Assembly: GCF_000264945.2 (NCBI RefSeq)
Contig: NZ_CP013070.1
Coordinates: forward strand, 2,480,001-2,544,000
Reading direction: 5' to 3'
Origin: Sphingobium indicum B90A
GTDB taxonomy: Bacteria > Pseudomonadota > Alphaproteobacteria > Sphingomonadales > Sphingomonadaceae
DNA: 64,000 nt
Of the stretch, positions 46,111 through 54,918 are shown piece by piece (the first letter of the stretch is position 1; each line of letters starts with the position of its first letter). The notes beneath the pieces were generated by a model. It made no database searches. It was not told where the DNA came from and saw only the letters and a list, made by a program, of their open reading frames with translations. Both the position numbers and the translations under genes were made by a program.

Positions 46111-46887
46111 ATGGATTTGTTCGACCTGAGCGGCAAGACCGCGATCATCACCGGCTCGTCCCGCGGCATCGGGCGCGCCATTGCGGAAGCATTTGCGGAG
46201 GCGGGCGCCAATGTGGTGATTTCCAGCCGCAAGCAGCAGGCCTGCGAGGAGGTGGCGGCCGCCATCAACGCGCGGTGCGGGGCTGAGCGCGCCGTCGCCA
46301 TCGCCGCCAGCATATCCGACAAGGCGGCGCTGCACGCCATGGTAGAGCAGACGCGCGAACATTTCGGGCAAATCGACGTCCTGGTCTGCAACGCCGCGTC
46401 CAACCCCTATTACGGCCCGATGTCGGGCATCACGGACGAACAGTTCCGCAAGATCTTCGACAATAACGTGCTGGCCAACCATTGGCTGATCGGCGCGGTC
46501 GCGCCGCAGATGCAGCAGCGCAAGGACGGATCGATCATCATCATATCGTCCATAGGCGGCCTGATCGGATCGGATGTGATCGGCGCCTATAATGTCTCCA
46601 AGGCGGCGGATTTCCAGCTCGTCCGCAACCTCGCCGTCGAATTCGGGCCGCATAATGTGCGCGTCAACGCCATCGCGCCCGGCGTCATCCGCACGGATTT
46701 TGCCCGCGCCTTGTGGGAAGACCCGAAGGCCGAAGCCGAATTGCGGCGCGTGACCCCGCTCGGTCGTATCGGGGAGCCGGAGAACATCGCCGGCACGGCC
46801 GTTTTCCTGGCGTCGAAAGCGGCCGAATATGTGACGGGCCAGGCGATCGTCGTCGACGGCGGCACGACCATAAAGGGCGCGCTGTGA
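46111..46887 (+). CDS. SDR-family NAD(P)-dependent oxidoreductase
   Basis: 258 aa; GGGAGAAGGGC precedes ATG 46111. Classical [15 protein letters not shown] cofactor loop, VCNAASNP (NNAG position), catalytic Ser in [18 protein letters not shown] (YxxxK) and [12 protein letters not shown]. Resembles the DHRS4/DHRS2-like branch. Probably oxidises a 3-hydroxyacyl-CoA or similar alcohol in the operon's pathway. Ends four bases into the next gene. Confidence 0.92.
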   Translation: MDLFDLSGKTAIITGSSRGIGRAIAEAFAEAGANVVISSRKQQACEEVAAAINARCGAERAVAIAASISDKAALHAMVEQTREHFGQIDVLVCNAASNPYYGPMSGITDEQFRKIFDNNVLANHWLIGAVAPQMQQRKDGSIIIISSIGGLIGSDVIGAYNVSKAADFQLVRNLAVEFGPHNVRVNAIAPGVIRTDFARALWEDPKAEAELRRVTPLGRIGEPENIAGTAVFLASKAAEYVTGQAIVVDGGTTIKGAL

Positions 46888-47681
46888 CCGGCCGCTTCCA
46901 TGGCAAGAGCGTCGTCGTGACGGGCGCGGGTTCGGGCATCGGCCGGGCAACCGCGCGCCTGTTCGCAGGGGAGGGCGCGCGCGTCATCGCCTTCGACCTG
47001 TTCGAAGGCGTCGAGGAAACGGCCGCCGGCCAGGAACGCATCGTCGCCATGCGGGGCGATGCCGGGTCCGCCGGCGATGTGCAGGCGCTGATCGCGGCGG
47101 CGGTCCGCGATCTGGGCGGCGTCGACATCATCGCCGCCAATGCCGGCATCAGCGGCGGCCTGGCCGGCCTGTTCGAGCAGACGGCGGAGGACTGGGCGAA
47201 AATCCTGGAGGTGAACCTGATCGGGCCCTTTCTGGCGATCCGGCACGGCGCGGAGGCGATGATCAACGCTGGGCGACCGGGCAGCATCATCTGCACGGCG
47301 TCGGTGGCGGGGCTGCGCGCCGGCGCGGGCGGGCCGGCCTATTCCGCGTCCAAGGCGGGCGTCATCAATCTGGTGCAGACCGCCGCGCAGCAACTCACCG
47401 GGACGGGGATACGCGTCAACGCCGTATGTCCCGGCCTTGTCGAAACGGGCATGACGCAGTCGCTCTACGACGCCGCCCGCGCAAAGGGGCGGGAGGAGAT
47501 GATCGGGCAGCTCAATCCCACGCAGCGCGGCGGGGAGCCGGGCGAACTGGCGGAAGCCATCGCCTTCCTGGCATCCGACCAGGCGAGCTACATCAATGGT
47601 CATGCGCTTGTCGTCGACGGCGGACTGTCCACGTCCCACCCCTTCGCCAAGCCCCGCAGGCTGGGCGTGACGACATTCTGA
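46884..47681 (+). CDS. SDR-family oxidoreductase
   Basis: 265 aa with a GTG start overlapping the previous stop (GTGA). Motifs: [28 protein letters not shown] with catalytic Ser, [10 protein letters not shown] and [30 protein letters not shown] is the usual C-terminal SDR signature. Second dehydrogenase of the four-gene acyl-CoA operon; substrate unknown. No terminator with a T-run was found after it. Confidence 0.92.
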   Translation: MTGRFHGKSVVVTGAGSGIGRATARLFAGEGARVIAFDLFEGVEETAAGQERIVAMRGDAGSAGDVQALIAAAVRDLGGVDIIAANAGISGGLAGLFEQTAEDWAKILEVNLIGPFLAIRHGAEAMINAGRPGSIICTASVAGLRAGAGGPAYSASKAGVINLVQTAAQQLTGTGIRVNAVCPGLVETGMTQSLYDAARAKGREEMIGQLNPTQRGGEPGELAEAIAFLASDQASYINGHALVVDGGLSTSHPFAKPRRLGVTTF

Positions 47682-48242
47682 CGAAAGCGGTTCGGGCGTC
47701 CGCATTGCCGATGCCTGTTCAACGCTTCCTCCCTCCGCGGCGATCGGGGCGGGCGGCGGGACATGAGTCGTTGCGGCTCGCGCCCCCGGATCGATCCGAC
47801 GCCGGATGGGCGACGGTCATTTGAACACGGGCAAATGAATGTTTCAGAAGGATAAATAGCGGAAGGGCGAACTTGGCCCATTATTTCGATCTGCTGTTAT
47901 CAAAGCAAATACCGGCGGATCGGAACAATTCCGTCCATGATCTATTGGCCCGCTTCACCTGATGCATAGGTCCATTTGCATCGGGCATTTCCATCGGTTC
48001 GTCGCAGTATGCGCTCCTATTGCCTACGCAACTGATGGAATGCACCGGATTGTTCATGTAGCAGAAAGGTCGGCATCAACAGGCAGAATGTCCATGGCGT
48101 TCATCCGTGACGTCATGAGGCATATTCTGGGAAGGCAAATGGAGGGGGTTCTGACAGCCGAATACGCCATCACGCGACCGGCAGTCGGACGAAAAGCTGC
48201 GATCATGCAGGCCCGACTGACCGATTTTGGAGGAGTAACGTG
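47682..48242. other. 561-bp intergenic region without a supported gene
   Basis: No family-like ORF, tRNA or clear hairpin was found. A 93-codon plus-strand frame (47962-48243) exists but has no ribosome site and odd composition. The region is more AT-rich than its surroundings between about 47820 and 48060, consistent with a promoter for the OmpA-family gene. A GGAGGAG site for that gene lies at 48229-48235. Confidence 0.5.
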
Positions 48243-49109
48243 ATGAGTGTGGTTTCCAACAGCCCGAAATATCTCTTCGTTCTTGCCCTGCTTGCCGGCG
48301 CTTCGTCGGCCAGCGTGGCTGCGCAGACGCAGGAGGCGCCGGCCGCCGACGTTTCGGCGACCGCCTATCTGCCGGCCGAAAAGACCGCAGGCCCTGAAAT
48401 CAAGGGCATCATTTCCGCGCGCAGCGGCGACAAGATGCAGGTCACGGCCGCCGACGGCGCCAAGTCCGTCATCGCCATCAACGACGCCACGAAGATCAGC
48501 GCCAGCAAGGGCCTTTTCGGCCTCAATCGCAGCAGGCTCGCCGCGACCTCGCTGCTGAACGGCCTGCCGGTCACGGTCAAGACGCTGCAATCGGGCGAGG
48601 GCCTGGTGGCGAGCCAGATCAATCTCCAGAACAAGGATCTGAAGACCGCATCGATGATCCACAACGGCACCGCCCAGGGCTTTGAGGAGCAGACTGCGGC
48701 GACGGCGGCGCTGCGCGGTCGCATGGGCGAGATCGACCAATATAATGTGAAGAGCACGACCAACGTGAATTTCGACACCGGCAAGGCCGTGCTGTCGGCC
48801 CAGGCGAAGAACGACCTCTGCGCCACGGCGGCCACTGCCGAGGGGATGAGCAACGCCCTGTTGCTGGTCGTCGGCTACACCGATTCCACCGGAGACGATG
48901 AATTCAACCAGGAGCTTAGCGAGAAGCGGGCCGGCCGCGTCGTCAATTATCTTCAGCAGGCCTGCGGCTGGAAGCCCTATCGCATGCTGACCCCGACCGG
49001 CATGGCCGAGGCGGACCCCGTCGCGAGCAACGACACCATCGAGGGCAAGGCGCAAAATCGCCGCGTCGCGGTGAACATCCTGGTCAGCAAGGGCCTGGAC
49101 GGGCTGTAA
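48243..49109 (+). CDS. OmpA-family outer-membrane/periplasmic protein
   Basis: 288 aa; ATG 48243 sits seven bases after GGAGGAG (GTG 48240 is closer than ideal). Signal peptide LFVLALLAGASSASVAAQ. Residues about 45-130 form a DUF5666-like beta segment (GPEIKGIISARSGDKMQVTA). The C-terminal OmpA domain starts at TNVNFDTGKAVLSAQAKNDL and has VVGYTDSTGDDEFNQELSEK and KAQNRRVAVNILV, the peptidoglycan-binding pattern. It lacks a clear eight-stranded barrel, so it is likely a periplasmic peptidoglycan-binding protein. Confidence 0.9.
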   Translation: MSVVSNSPKYLFVLALLAGASSASVAAQTQEAPAADVSATAYLPAEKTAGPEIKGIISARSGDKMQVTAADGAKSVIAINDATKISASKGLFGLNRSRLAATSLLNGLPVTVKTLQSGEGLVASQINLQNKDLKTASMIHNGTAQGFEEQTAATAALRGRMGEIDQYNVKSTTNVNFDTGKAVLSAQAKNDLCATAATAEGMSNALLLVVGYTDSTGDDEFNQELSEKRAGRVVNYLQQACGWKPYRMLTPTGMAEADPVASNDTIEGKAQNRRVAVNILVSKGLDGL

Positions 49110-49243
49110 GGGGCGAGGGGGGAGGGAGTTTCCCTACCGCCCGGCCCGTCGCGGTTTCCTGACCGGGCGATTTGAAGCGGCAGTATGACCATTTAGGGTA
49201 CGGAAAGGCCAGGCCATAGGAACGGCCCGATCCGCCATCCCGA

Positions 49244-49567
49244 TCAATCGTCGCAATATTCCCATCGCCCGGCGTTGCAAGCCGCGACGGCGCGACGCCA
49301 TTCGGCCATACTGCGCGCATATTCGTCGCGGGCGTCGGCATAGCTTTCCCGCTGGCCCTGCGCCTGGCGGTAGTTCTGCATAATCCTGGCGTCGCGTTGA
49401 CGGACATAGGCTAGCTGCTGCTGGTTCATCCGCTTGATGGTCGCGCGGTCCCGCGCGCGCGCGGCGGCGCTGCGCATGGTCGGATCATTGGGGTCGTCCG
49501 CATGCGCCGGCACGGGCAGCAGAGCCAAGCCGATTGCAAGCGCCAATGCACAGAACCCCGTTTTCAT
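49244..49567 (-). CDS. Small secreted hypothetical protein
   Basis: 107 aa from ATG 49567. A signal peptide (ALALAIGLALLPVPAHAD) is followed by a charged, helix-forming Arg/Gln-rich body and a C-terminal CNAGRWEYCDD with two cysteines that could bond. Periplasmic; function unknown. Sphingomonads carry many proteins of this sort. Confidence 0.72.
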   Translation of the reverse strand: MKTGFCALALAIGLALLPVPAHADDPNDPTMRSAAARARDRATIKRMNQQQLAYVRQRDARIMQNYRQAQGQRESYADARDEYARSMAEWRRAVAACNAGRWEYCDD

Positions 49568-49752
49568 GAATGCGCCCCTTTTTCTATCCTCCCTTTTCTT
49601 TGCCTGGCGGCAGGCGAAAGGCAATCGATTTGCGACAAATGGTGAACCTCCCCGGCGCGGAAATTGTCCGAAGGGCGTCCCCCCTTGAATGAAGAGTGGA
49701 ACAAGAGTTGAGAGCCGATTGTTTCCCTCGTCTCTTGAGGAGGAGGACGGAG

Positions 49753-50043
49753 ATGGCTGAAGTTCATAGAGATCGTTATACGGATGACCGCGTCGTCGTT
49801 CACAAGCATCGCAGCGGCCGGACCATTGCGATACTATTGATCGTCATTCTGGCGATTGCCGGAATATTGTTCGCGACCGGCTTCTGGAAAGCGGATGTCT
49901 CCGGCGGCGACGTCCCCGAAGTCAGCGTGAAGGGCGGCGAACTGCCGAAGGTCGACGTCGATTCCAAGGCAGTGGTCGTCGGCAGCAAGAAGGAAACCAT
50001 CGACGTGCCGACGGTCGGCGTCAAGGACAATGGCGAAGAATAA
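49753..50043 (+). CDS. Small single-pass membrane protein
   Basis: 96 aa; GAGGAGGAGGACGG upstream gives a strong start at 49753. Basic N-terminus with RYTDDRVVVHKHRSGRT, one membrane helix (about 24-44; IAILLIVILAIAGILFATGF), then a Val/Asp/Lys-rich periplasmic tail with repeated VPEVSVKGG / LPKVDVDSK-like strands. Family not recognised. A strong terminator follows about 70 bases later. Confidence 0.72.
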   Translation: MAEVHRDRYTDDRVVVHKHRSGRTIAILLIVILAIAGILFATGFWKADVSGGDVPEVSVKGGELPKVDVDSKAVVVGSKKETIDVPTVGVKDNGEE

Positions 50044-50112
50044 GGCCGGTCCTGAAATTCCGTGAGGATCGATCCTTGCCGGCGAAACGACCGGCTCATC
50101 CAGGCCGCGAAA

Positions 50113-50145
50113 GCCCTGTCCCGCAAGGGGCAGGGCATTTTCTTT
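50113..50145 (+). terminator. Rho-independent terminator
   Basis: GCCCTGTCCC, loop GCAA, GGGGCAGGGC (one G-T pair), then ATTTTCTTT. Ends the transcript of the small membrane protein and marks the left edge of the following accessory region. Beyond it, 50146-50392 is AT-richer and holds no supported gene. Confidence 0.85.
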
Positions 50146-50392
50146 GCCAACCACAATTGCCTGTTCGTCATCGCCTTGCAATAAGACCGATAATATATCT
50201 TATGTTAAATCAGTGCCAGCATCGCACAAGCGAGTGGCGGCTCACGCACCGAAGTCTGGCGTCATAAGCCGAAGGCGCACCGAAAAGCTGCTCGGGCTGC
50301 CGAAACCCGACAGGTTGGCAACCAGCTGGGTTTCGTGCCTGCACAAAGATGGGCTAAATGCGGGACCAATGGAATCGAGCGAGGGAACTTGC

Positions 50393-50596
50393 ATGATCAC
50401 CGCCAAGCACATCCCTTGGGAGCCGATCGGCACTTTGCCGGAAGACCGGAAAGACGGCCGTCGCTTGCTGCTCTGGGAGGTTGACCTCCCTGTGATCGGG
50501 CGATGGGATAGCGACCGTGAGGGCTGGGAAAATCCCGAAAGCATGCATATCCTGGAAGAAGTCATCTACTGGGCCGACATCACCCCACCCGTGTGA
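50393..50596 (+). CDS. Small DUF551-like hypothetical protein
   Basis: 67 aa from ATG 50393 (GAGGGA upstream); ATG 50369 is possible. The pattern IPWEPIGTLPEDRKDGRRLLLWE ... VIGRWD ... W ... EEVIYWADITPP resembles the small DUF551 proteins common in phages and mobile elements, which share W-x-LP-x-VLLW and a closing W-x-P. The only plus-strand gene of the right-hand island; may be a remnant of another mobile element. Confidence 0.6.
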   Translation: MITAKHIPWEPIGTLPEDRKDGRRLLLWEVDLPVIGRWDSDREGWENPESMHILEEVIYWADITPPV

Positions 50597-50927
50597 TGAG
50601 TGGATAGGAAGGGGTTACTTATCGGTATCCGCAGTTCGACTGATTCAATAGTGCGCCAGCGTCCGGCCGATGCCGATCCGTCTGAACGGCGGCTTGGTCT
50701 TAAAGATATCGATGAGATCGAAAGCGCCGAGCGCGAAAGCCGCGATGTCGTTGCCGGCCTTCAGGACGATGAGCTCGCCGGCATTGTGTCTCTTCGCGAT
50801 CATGCTGTTGTTGGGATGAGAGGTGCTGTCTCCCGCGGCGGCTCCGCTTCGAGCCAAGAGAAAATCTGGCTAAGATCGTGGTCCGTTTAGGCAGCGATCG
50901 TCACCATCGGTGGTGCCTCTCCCTTGG
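50597..50927. other. 331-bp stretch with no supported gene, possible island-boundary debris
   Basis: Short frames on both strands (for example minus 50645-50857) lack ribosome sites and resemble nothing known to me. It lies between the DUF551-like gene and the end of the minus-strand defence genes, where integration scars are expected. No att repeat could be identified without the other end. Confidence 0.4.
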
Positions 50928-52700
50928 TCATGGCGCGGCCCCGCCCGCGGGATCTGCTGGAAGCGGGATCACATTGGCCTCGCCGAACAAAGCTGTCACC
51001 TTCGCCATCGCGAGCTCGCTTAGAATCTGGGTGAACAACAGCGCCAATCGGCGCTTCGGTCTGGAGCACGCGACGTAGAACAGGTTGCGATTGCTCTCGA
51101 AGGATTCGACCTTGTCTGCCGGGGGGCCTGGGTCGAGCCGTTCCAGCATCTGCGCGAAATTATACTTGTTCCAGCCACGGCCGACGATGACGAGCACGTT
51201 CTCGAACTCCGCACCCTTCACGCCGTGCTTGGTGGCGAAGGGCGTGTGACCATCGATGAACGCATCCACCGCCATCAGCTCGGTGTAGGCGACGTCCCGT
51301 AGCCTTCGCAGCTGGGCGATCCTCCGAGACTCGCCTTCGACCGGTTCGGGTCCGGCGTCGGCCAAGCGTTGCTCGCGGTCCAGCACCGCCTCGGGCAGAT
51401 GCATGTGAGCCTGGCCTTTGATGAGGTCGATGACGGCGCCGATCGTGCCGGTCGCTCGCAATTGGATAAGCTGTTCGAGAGACTGCGTCCATGCGACCTT
51501 GTCGTGATGCCGACGGATGCACGGCCTGCCGGCGCCTAGGCTCTCAAACATCTCGCCATAGCGCTTCGCCTGAAAGGCCGCGCATGCTGGCTCGAGCTGG
51601 TCGGCCAGAAATTTGATGTGGGGGTCTTCTTTCTTGAGCCAGGCATCGTTGAACTGGCCATAAATGCTCTGGATGGTCGGATAGCCCTGTTCCTTCGCCA
51701 GCACGCTGTGGCTGAGCATCAGGATCTTGGTGCGTTCGACGGCAAAGTCCCAGCCCTCATCCGACAATCGCTGCTTCAGGTGATCGAGATAGGCGCGTGC
51801 CGCCTCGGGGCTCGTGTCGCCAGTCCAGTGACCACCGCCCTGGCCCGTTCGGCGCTGGCCCGGCCATGCATTCGTGTGAAAGATTCGAGCCTCACCCGGC
51901 GCATCCGGGTCGCTGGGGATCTGTTCGAGATCGGGTCGCATGCGATTGAGCACCGCGACGATGGGTTCGGCGGATCGGAAATTGGCGTTTTTGTCGATCA
52001 CCTCGAGTGCTGCGTGCTCGACCGCACCGCATCCCTCACCGTAGATCTTCTGCCAATGGTCGCCGAACAGGCCAATGATAGGCCCCGTACCCGTACCTAG
52101 GAAATGCTGCTTTAGAGCCTCTACGAAGCCCGCATCGGTGTCCTGATATTCGTCAATCAGCAGCACGGGATAGCGCTTCGCTAGCACTAAGCGAAACTTG
52201 GGCCGTGCCAGCAGCTCCGTCATCAGCGTCAGCACGTCTTCGTGCTTCAATGACACCTCGTCTGGCGTCACCCGGGGATAGCCGAGGTCGTAATTGACCT
52301 TCCTCGCGCCTAGCCCCCCCACCCCGGCATCGGCGAGACGTTCTCCCCATCCCGGCAAGTCAGGCACGATCGCGCGGAGCTGGGGCTGAAAGTCCTGCAA
52401 TACTGACCAACAAAATCCGTGAATGGTCTCCGGCCGAACCGCCGGGTGGGCCTGAACGCGCGCGATAATCTCATCCTTCGCCACGTTCGTGAACGTGATG
52501 CAACCAATCTGTTGGCGCTTACGCACAAGTTCCGTACCGCGAAGTTCGATCAGGCGGCGCAGCGCCTTTTCTAGGGAATATGTCTTGCCTGCGCCCGCGC
52601 CTGCCTCGAGCCGGAAGCTTTGTCCGGCATCGAAGCACGCATAGACACGCTCAAGTGCAAGGCGGCCGGCCGCGTCGGCGGCGGTCTCTTCGTCAGCCAT
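50928..52700 (-). CDS. UvrD/Rep-type helicase, GajB-like partner of the OLD nuclease
   Basis: 590 aa. ATG 52700 overlaps the nuclease gene by eight bases, so earlier in-frame ATGs (52715, 52727) are less likely. SF1A motifs: Walker A EAGAGAGKTYSLE, IGCITFTNVAKDEI (Ia), ETIHGFCWSVL, LLIDEYQDTD (II), IGLFGDHWQKIYG (III), GVKGAEFENVLV (V) and FYVACSRPKRRLALL (VI). About 500-600 aa is the GajB size. In Gabija, GajB senses DNA ends or ssDNA and works with GajA in anti-phage defence. Gene order (nuclease then helicase) matches. Confidence 0.87.
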   Translation of the reverse strand: MADEETAADAAGRLALERVYACFDAGQSFRLEAGAGAGKTYSLEKALRRLIELRGTELVRKRQQIGCITFTNVAKDEIIARVQAHPAVRPETIHGFCWSVLQDFQPQLRAIVPDLPGWGERLADAGVGGLGARKVNYDLGYPRVTPDEVSLKHEDVLTLMTELLARPKFRLVLAKRYPVLLIDEYQDTDAGFVEALKQHFLGTGTGPIIGLFGDHWQKIYGEGCGAVEHAALEVIDKNANFRSAEPIVAVLNRMRPDLEQIPSDPDAPGEARIFHTNAWPGQRRTGQGGGHWTGDTSPEAARAYLDHLKQRLSDEGWDFAVERTKILMLSHSVLAKEQGYPTIQSIYGQFNDAWLKKEDPHIKFLADQLEPACAAFQAKRYGEMFESLGAGRPCIRRHHDKVAWTQSLEQLIQLRATGTIGAVIDLIKGQAHMHLPEAVLDREQRLADAGPEPVEGESRRIAQLRRLRDVAYTELMAVDAFIDGHTPFATKHGVKGAEFENVLVIVGRGWNKYNFAQMLERLDPGPPADKVESFESNRNLFYVACSRPKRRLALLFTQILSELAMAKVTALFGEANVIPLPADPAGGAAP

Positions 52701-54759
52701 CGACCTGGGCCCCATCAGCCGCGTCAATCACTTCGGCGACCAACTCGGCGGCGATCGCGTCTGGCCCGAGGGTCGGCGCTGGATTGCCTTGGGCAAGCCA
52801 CCGCAACCCTTCGCCGATGTAGCGCGGCGTCCGCCACTCGGTGTTTACGATCGCATGTTCAAGCGCAAAGCTGGACTTTTTCTGTTCGGCCGCATGCTCA
52901 TAGGCGAGCGTCGCCTGGTCGCCCTCGCCGAGATCGAAGAGTTCTGGATTGGCGAGGATGAAGGCATCCTCAAAGCTGCGAGCACATGGACCGCCATCCT
53001 GCTCGGGGATCTGATAGGCGAGCCGTCGTCCGCCGTCGGTCTTCTCCTCGGTCGACTTGTCGAGCAGCTGGGCTGGGCTCACGTCGGGCTCGTACCAGCT
53101 TTTGATACAGGCATTGCTGGTGAATGTGCCCTCGGCCACACGAACCGCCACGCGCTTGTTCTTGGCCCCGGGCGCAACGGAATCGATATCGGTGATGATC
53201 AGCGTGCGCAACTCGAGGAACGCCAGCAGGCCGAAGAAGCGATGGGCGTAGGCGCCGCCGACCTCCATGACAGTGAGGTACTGACTGCTTAGTTGCGGCT
53301 CGCCTTGCGCGGCAGCGTCGGTCTTGCGGATCATCGCCGGAAGGAGAAGGCGTTCAGCGGTTCCTTCGATCAGCACCGCCTTGTCCGCAAAGAAAAGGTC
53401 GCAGCGGGATAGCGTGAGATATTGATGAAGAAAATTGCGATCCTCTTCCGGCGCGCCGCCCATACCCTGCCGGAGATCCTTCACAACTGAGCGCCGGAGG
53501 CCCGGGCCGTCGGTAACCGACAGAAAATAGCGGAGGCTCTCGAAGCGGGCTTCGTTCGCCATGTGGGGCGAGTGGGTGGTGACGACGAACTGGACCGGCC
53601 ACGGACGGTCGGCGTTCAATTGGGCGACGAACGCGTTGGCGATGTACTCCAGCTGGCGTATGAACACCTCCTGCATCTGGGGATGCAGATGCGCCTCGGG
53701 CTCCTCGATAAAGATTAGATGCACGCCGGCCGCTGTTGGCGTTCCCTGGAACTCGCGGAAGAAGCGCAGGAGCTGTAGTAGCATGTAAACGAGGTTGCGC
53801 GCGCCGAGGCCATTGTAGGTTTCGGGCAGGGTTACGCCGTTCACGCCCCGGTAGCGCAGGCGCGTGTGGTTGCTGAGCAGCTTGTCGACGTCGAAGCTGG
53901 TCTCTGTCACCAATCCCGGGTCTACAAGGCCAGGATATCCAAACAGGTCGAACGTGGGCAGCAGTGAGGTCAGCTTGGCGTTAAAACCGATATGCAGATC
54001 GCCCTGGATCTGATCGACCGCCTCCTTGAGCTGCTCGGCGGTGCTGCGTCGCGTTGGATCCAGTTCGTCCGTCAATGCCGATTGGAAGAGCACCTCGACC
54101 ACCTTGCCGAGCACGTCGCGCTCGCGGAATGTATCGTCATCCAGCCCGCGCTGGGCATTGATGAAGCCGCCGCCGACGAGCGCGGACAGGATCTTTGGTT
54201 CCAGTGTCTTCCGGTTGGTCGGGTCGTTCGGATCGACCGCTTCCAGCGATCCGGCATAGGCCGAGGCAATGCGATTTCCGAGTTCGCGGTAGAGCCGGGC
54301 GCGGTCCGCCTCCGGATCTTCGAGCGGCTCCGTTAAATCAACGAACAACGCCTGTAGCGCATTGGCCTTCGGCGCGAACCGGAACTCCAGCCGGGCCTCG
54401 TGGCAATCGGGATTCAAGTCGATGATGCACTCGCTAAGCGGCCCAAGATCGGCCGCATCGACGTCATAGCCGATATCGAGCACGAGCTTGATTGCTGGCA
54501 ACTGTCCGAGCGTCTCGGACGAATCTTGCTGCGCGCGGAAAGACACAAGCGATGTCCAAAAGCATTCGTGACACCCGAGCGAAAAATCTTCGAGGCGGAA
54601 ACTCAGGGCGCGATCGGACAGCAAGCGCCGGAACAGCTCGGCGATCGACGTCTTGCCGCTGTTGTTGCGGCCAACGATGAGCGTCGTCTGTTCTTCGAAA
54701 CCGATCTCCACGTCGCGGAGGAGCCTGAAGTTTTCAATCTTAGCTCGGTTGATGCGCAT
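52693..54759 (-). CDS. OLD-family ATPase-TOPRIM nuclease, GajA-like
   Basis: 688 aa; AGGGGGG precedes ATG 54759. N-terminal ABC-type ATPase split by an insert: Walker A VGRNNSGKTSI, Walker B LIFIEEPEAHLHPQ, H-loop VTTHSPHMA. C-terminal TOPRIM: KAVLIEGTAERLLLPA supplies the Glu, and LIITDIDSVAPG the DxD. Class 2 OLD proteins next to UvrD helicases are the Gabija nucleases that nick DNA. At 688 aa it is longer than the about 580-aa reference GajA, with extra sequence around 100-230. The 159 bases upstream hold no supported gene; a TTATATAG sequence there could be a -10. Confidence 0.88.
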   Translation of the reverse strand: MRINRAKIENFRLLRDVEIGFEEQTTLIVGRNNSGKTSIAELFRRLLSDRALSFRLEDFSLGCHECFWTSLVSFRAQQDSSETLGQLPAIKLVLDIGYDVDAADLGPLSECIIDLNPDCHEARLEFRFAPKANALQALFVDLTEPLEDPEADRARLYRELGNRIASAYAGSLEAVDPNDPTNRKTLEPKILSALVGGGFINAQRGLDDDTFRERDVLGKVVEVLFQSALTDELDPTRRSTAEQLKEAVDQIQGDLHIGFNAKLTSLLPTFDLFGYPGLVDPGLVTETSFDVDKLLSNHTRLRYRGVNGVTLPETYNGLGARNLVYMLLQLLRFFREFQGTPTAAGVHLIFIEEPEAHLHPQMQEVFIRQLEYIANAFVAQLNADRPWPVQFVVTTHSPHMANEARFESLRYFLSVTDGPGLRRSVVKDLRQGMGGAPEEDRNFLHQYLTLSRCDLFFADKAVLIEGTAERLLLPAMIRKTDAAAQGEPQLSSQYLTVMEVGGAYAHRFFGLLAFLELRTLIITDIDSVAPGAKNKRVAVRVAEGTFTSNACIKSWYEPDVSPAQLLDKSTEEKTDGGRRLAYQIPEQDGGPCARSFEDAFILANPELFDLGEGDQATLAYEHAAEQKKSSFALEHAIVNTEWRTPRYIGEGLRWLAQGNPAPTLGPDAIAAELVAEVIDAADGAQVDG

Positions 54760-54918
54760 TTTCCCCCCTATTTTGGCGCTATATAACCCGGGCGATGAAC
54801 CCTAGCGTCAGCGCGCCCGACGCCATCGGCTTGGGCGCCGATCACCTGGACGTCCGCACGGCGGAACCAAGGATCGGTCCCGAAGATGATCATGGCGCTG
54901 TCCTCTAGCCGCATCGCG

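Noticed and set aside
47962..48243. 93-codon plus-strand ORF before the OmpA gene
   Set aside because: No ribosome site, unusual composition and overlap with the start of the real gene.
50645..50857. 70-codon minus-strand ORF beyond the helicase gene
   Set aside because: No ribosome site or recognisable domain; could be a degraded fragment but cannot be supported.
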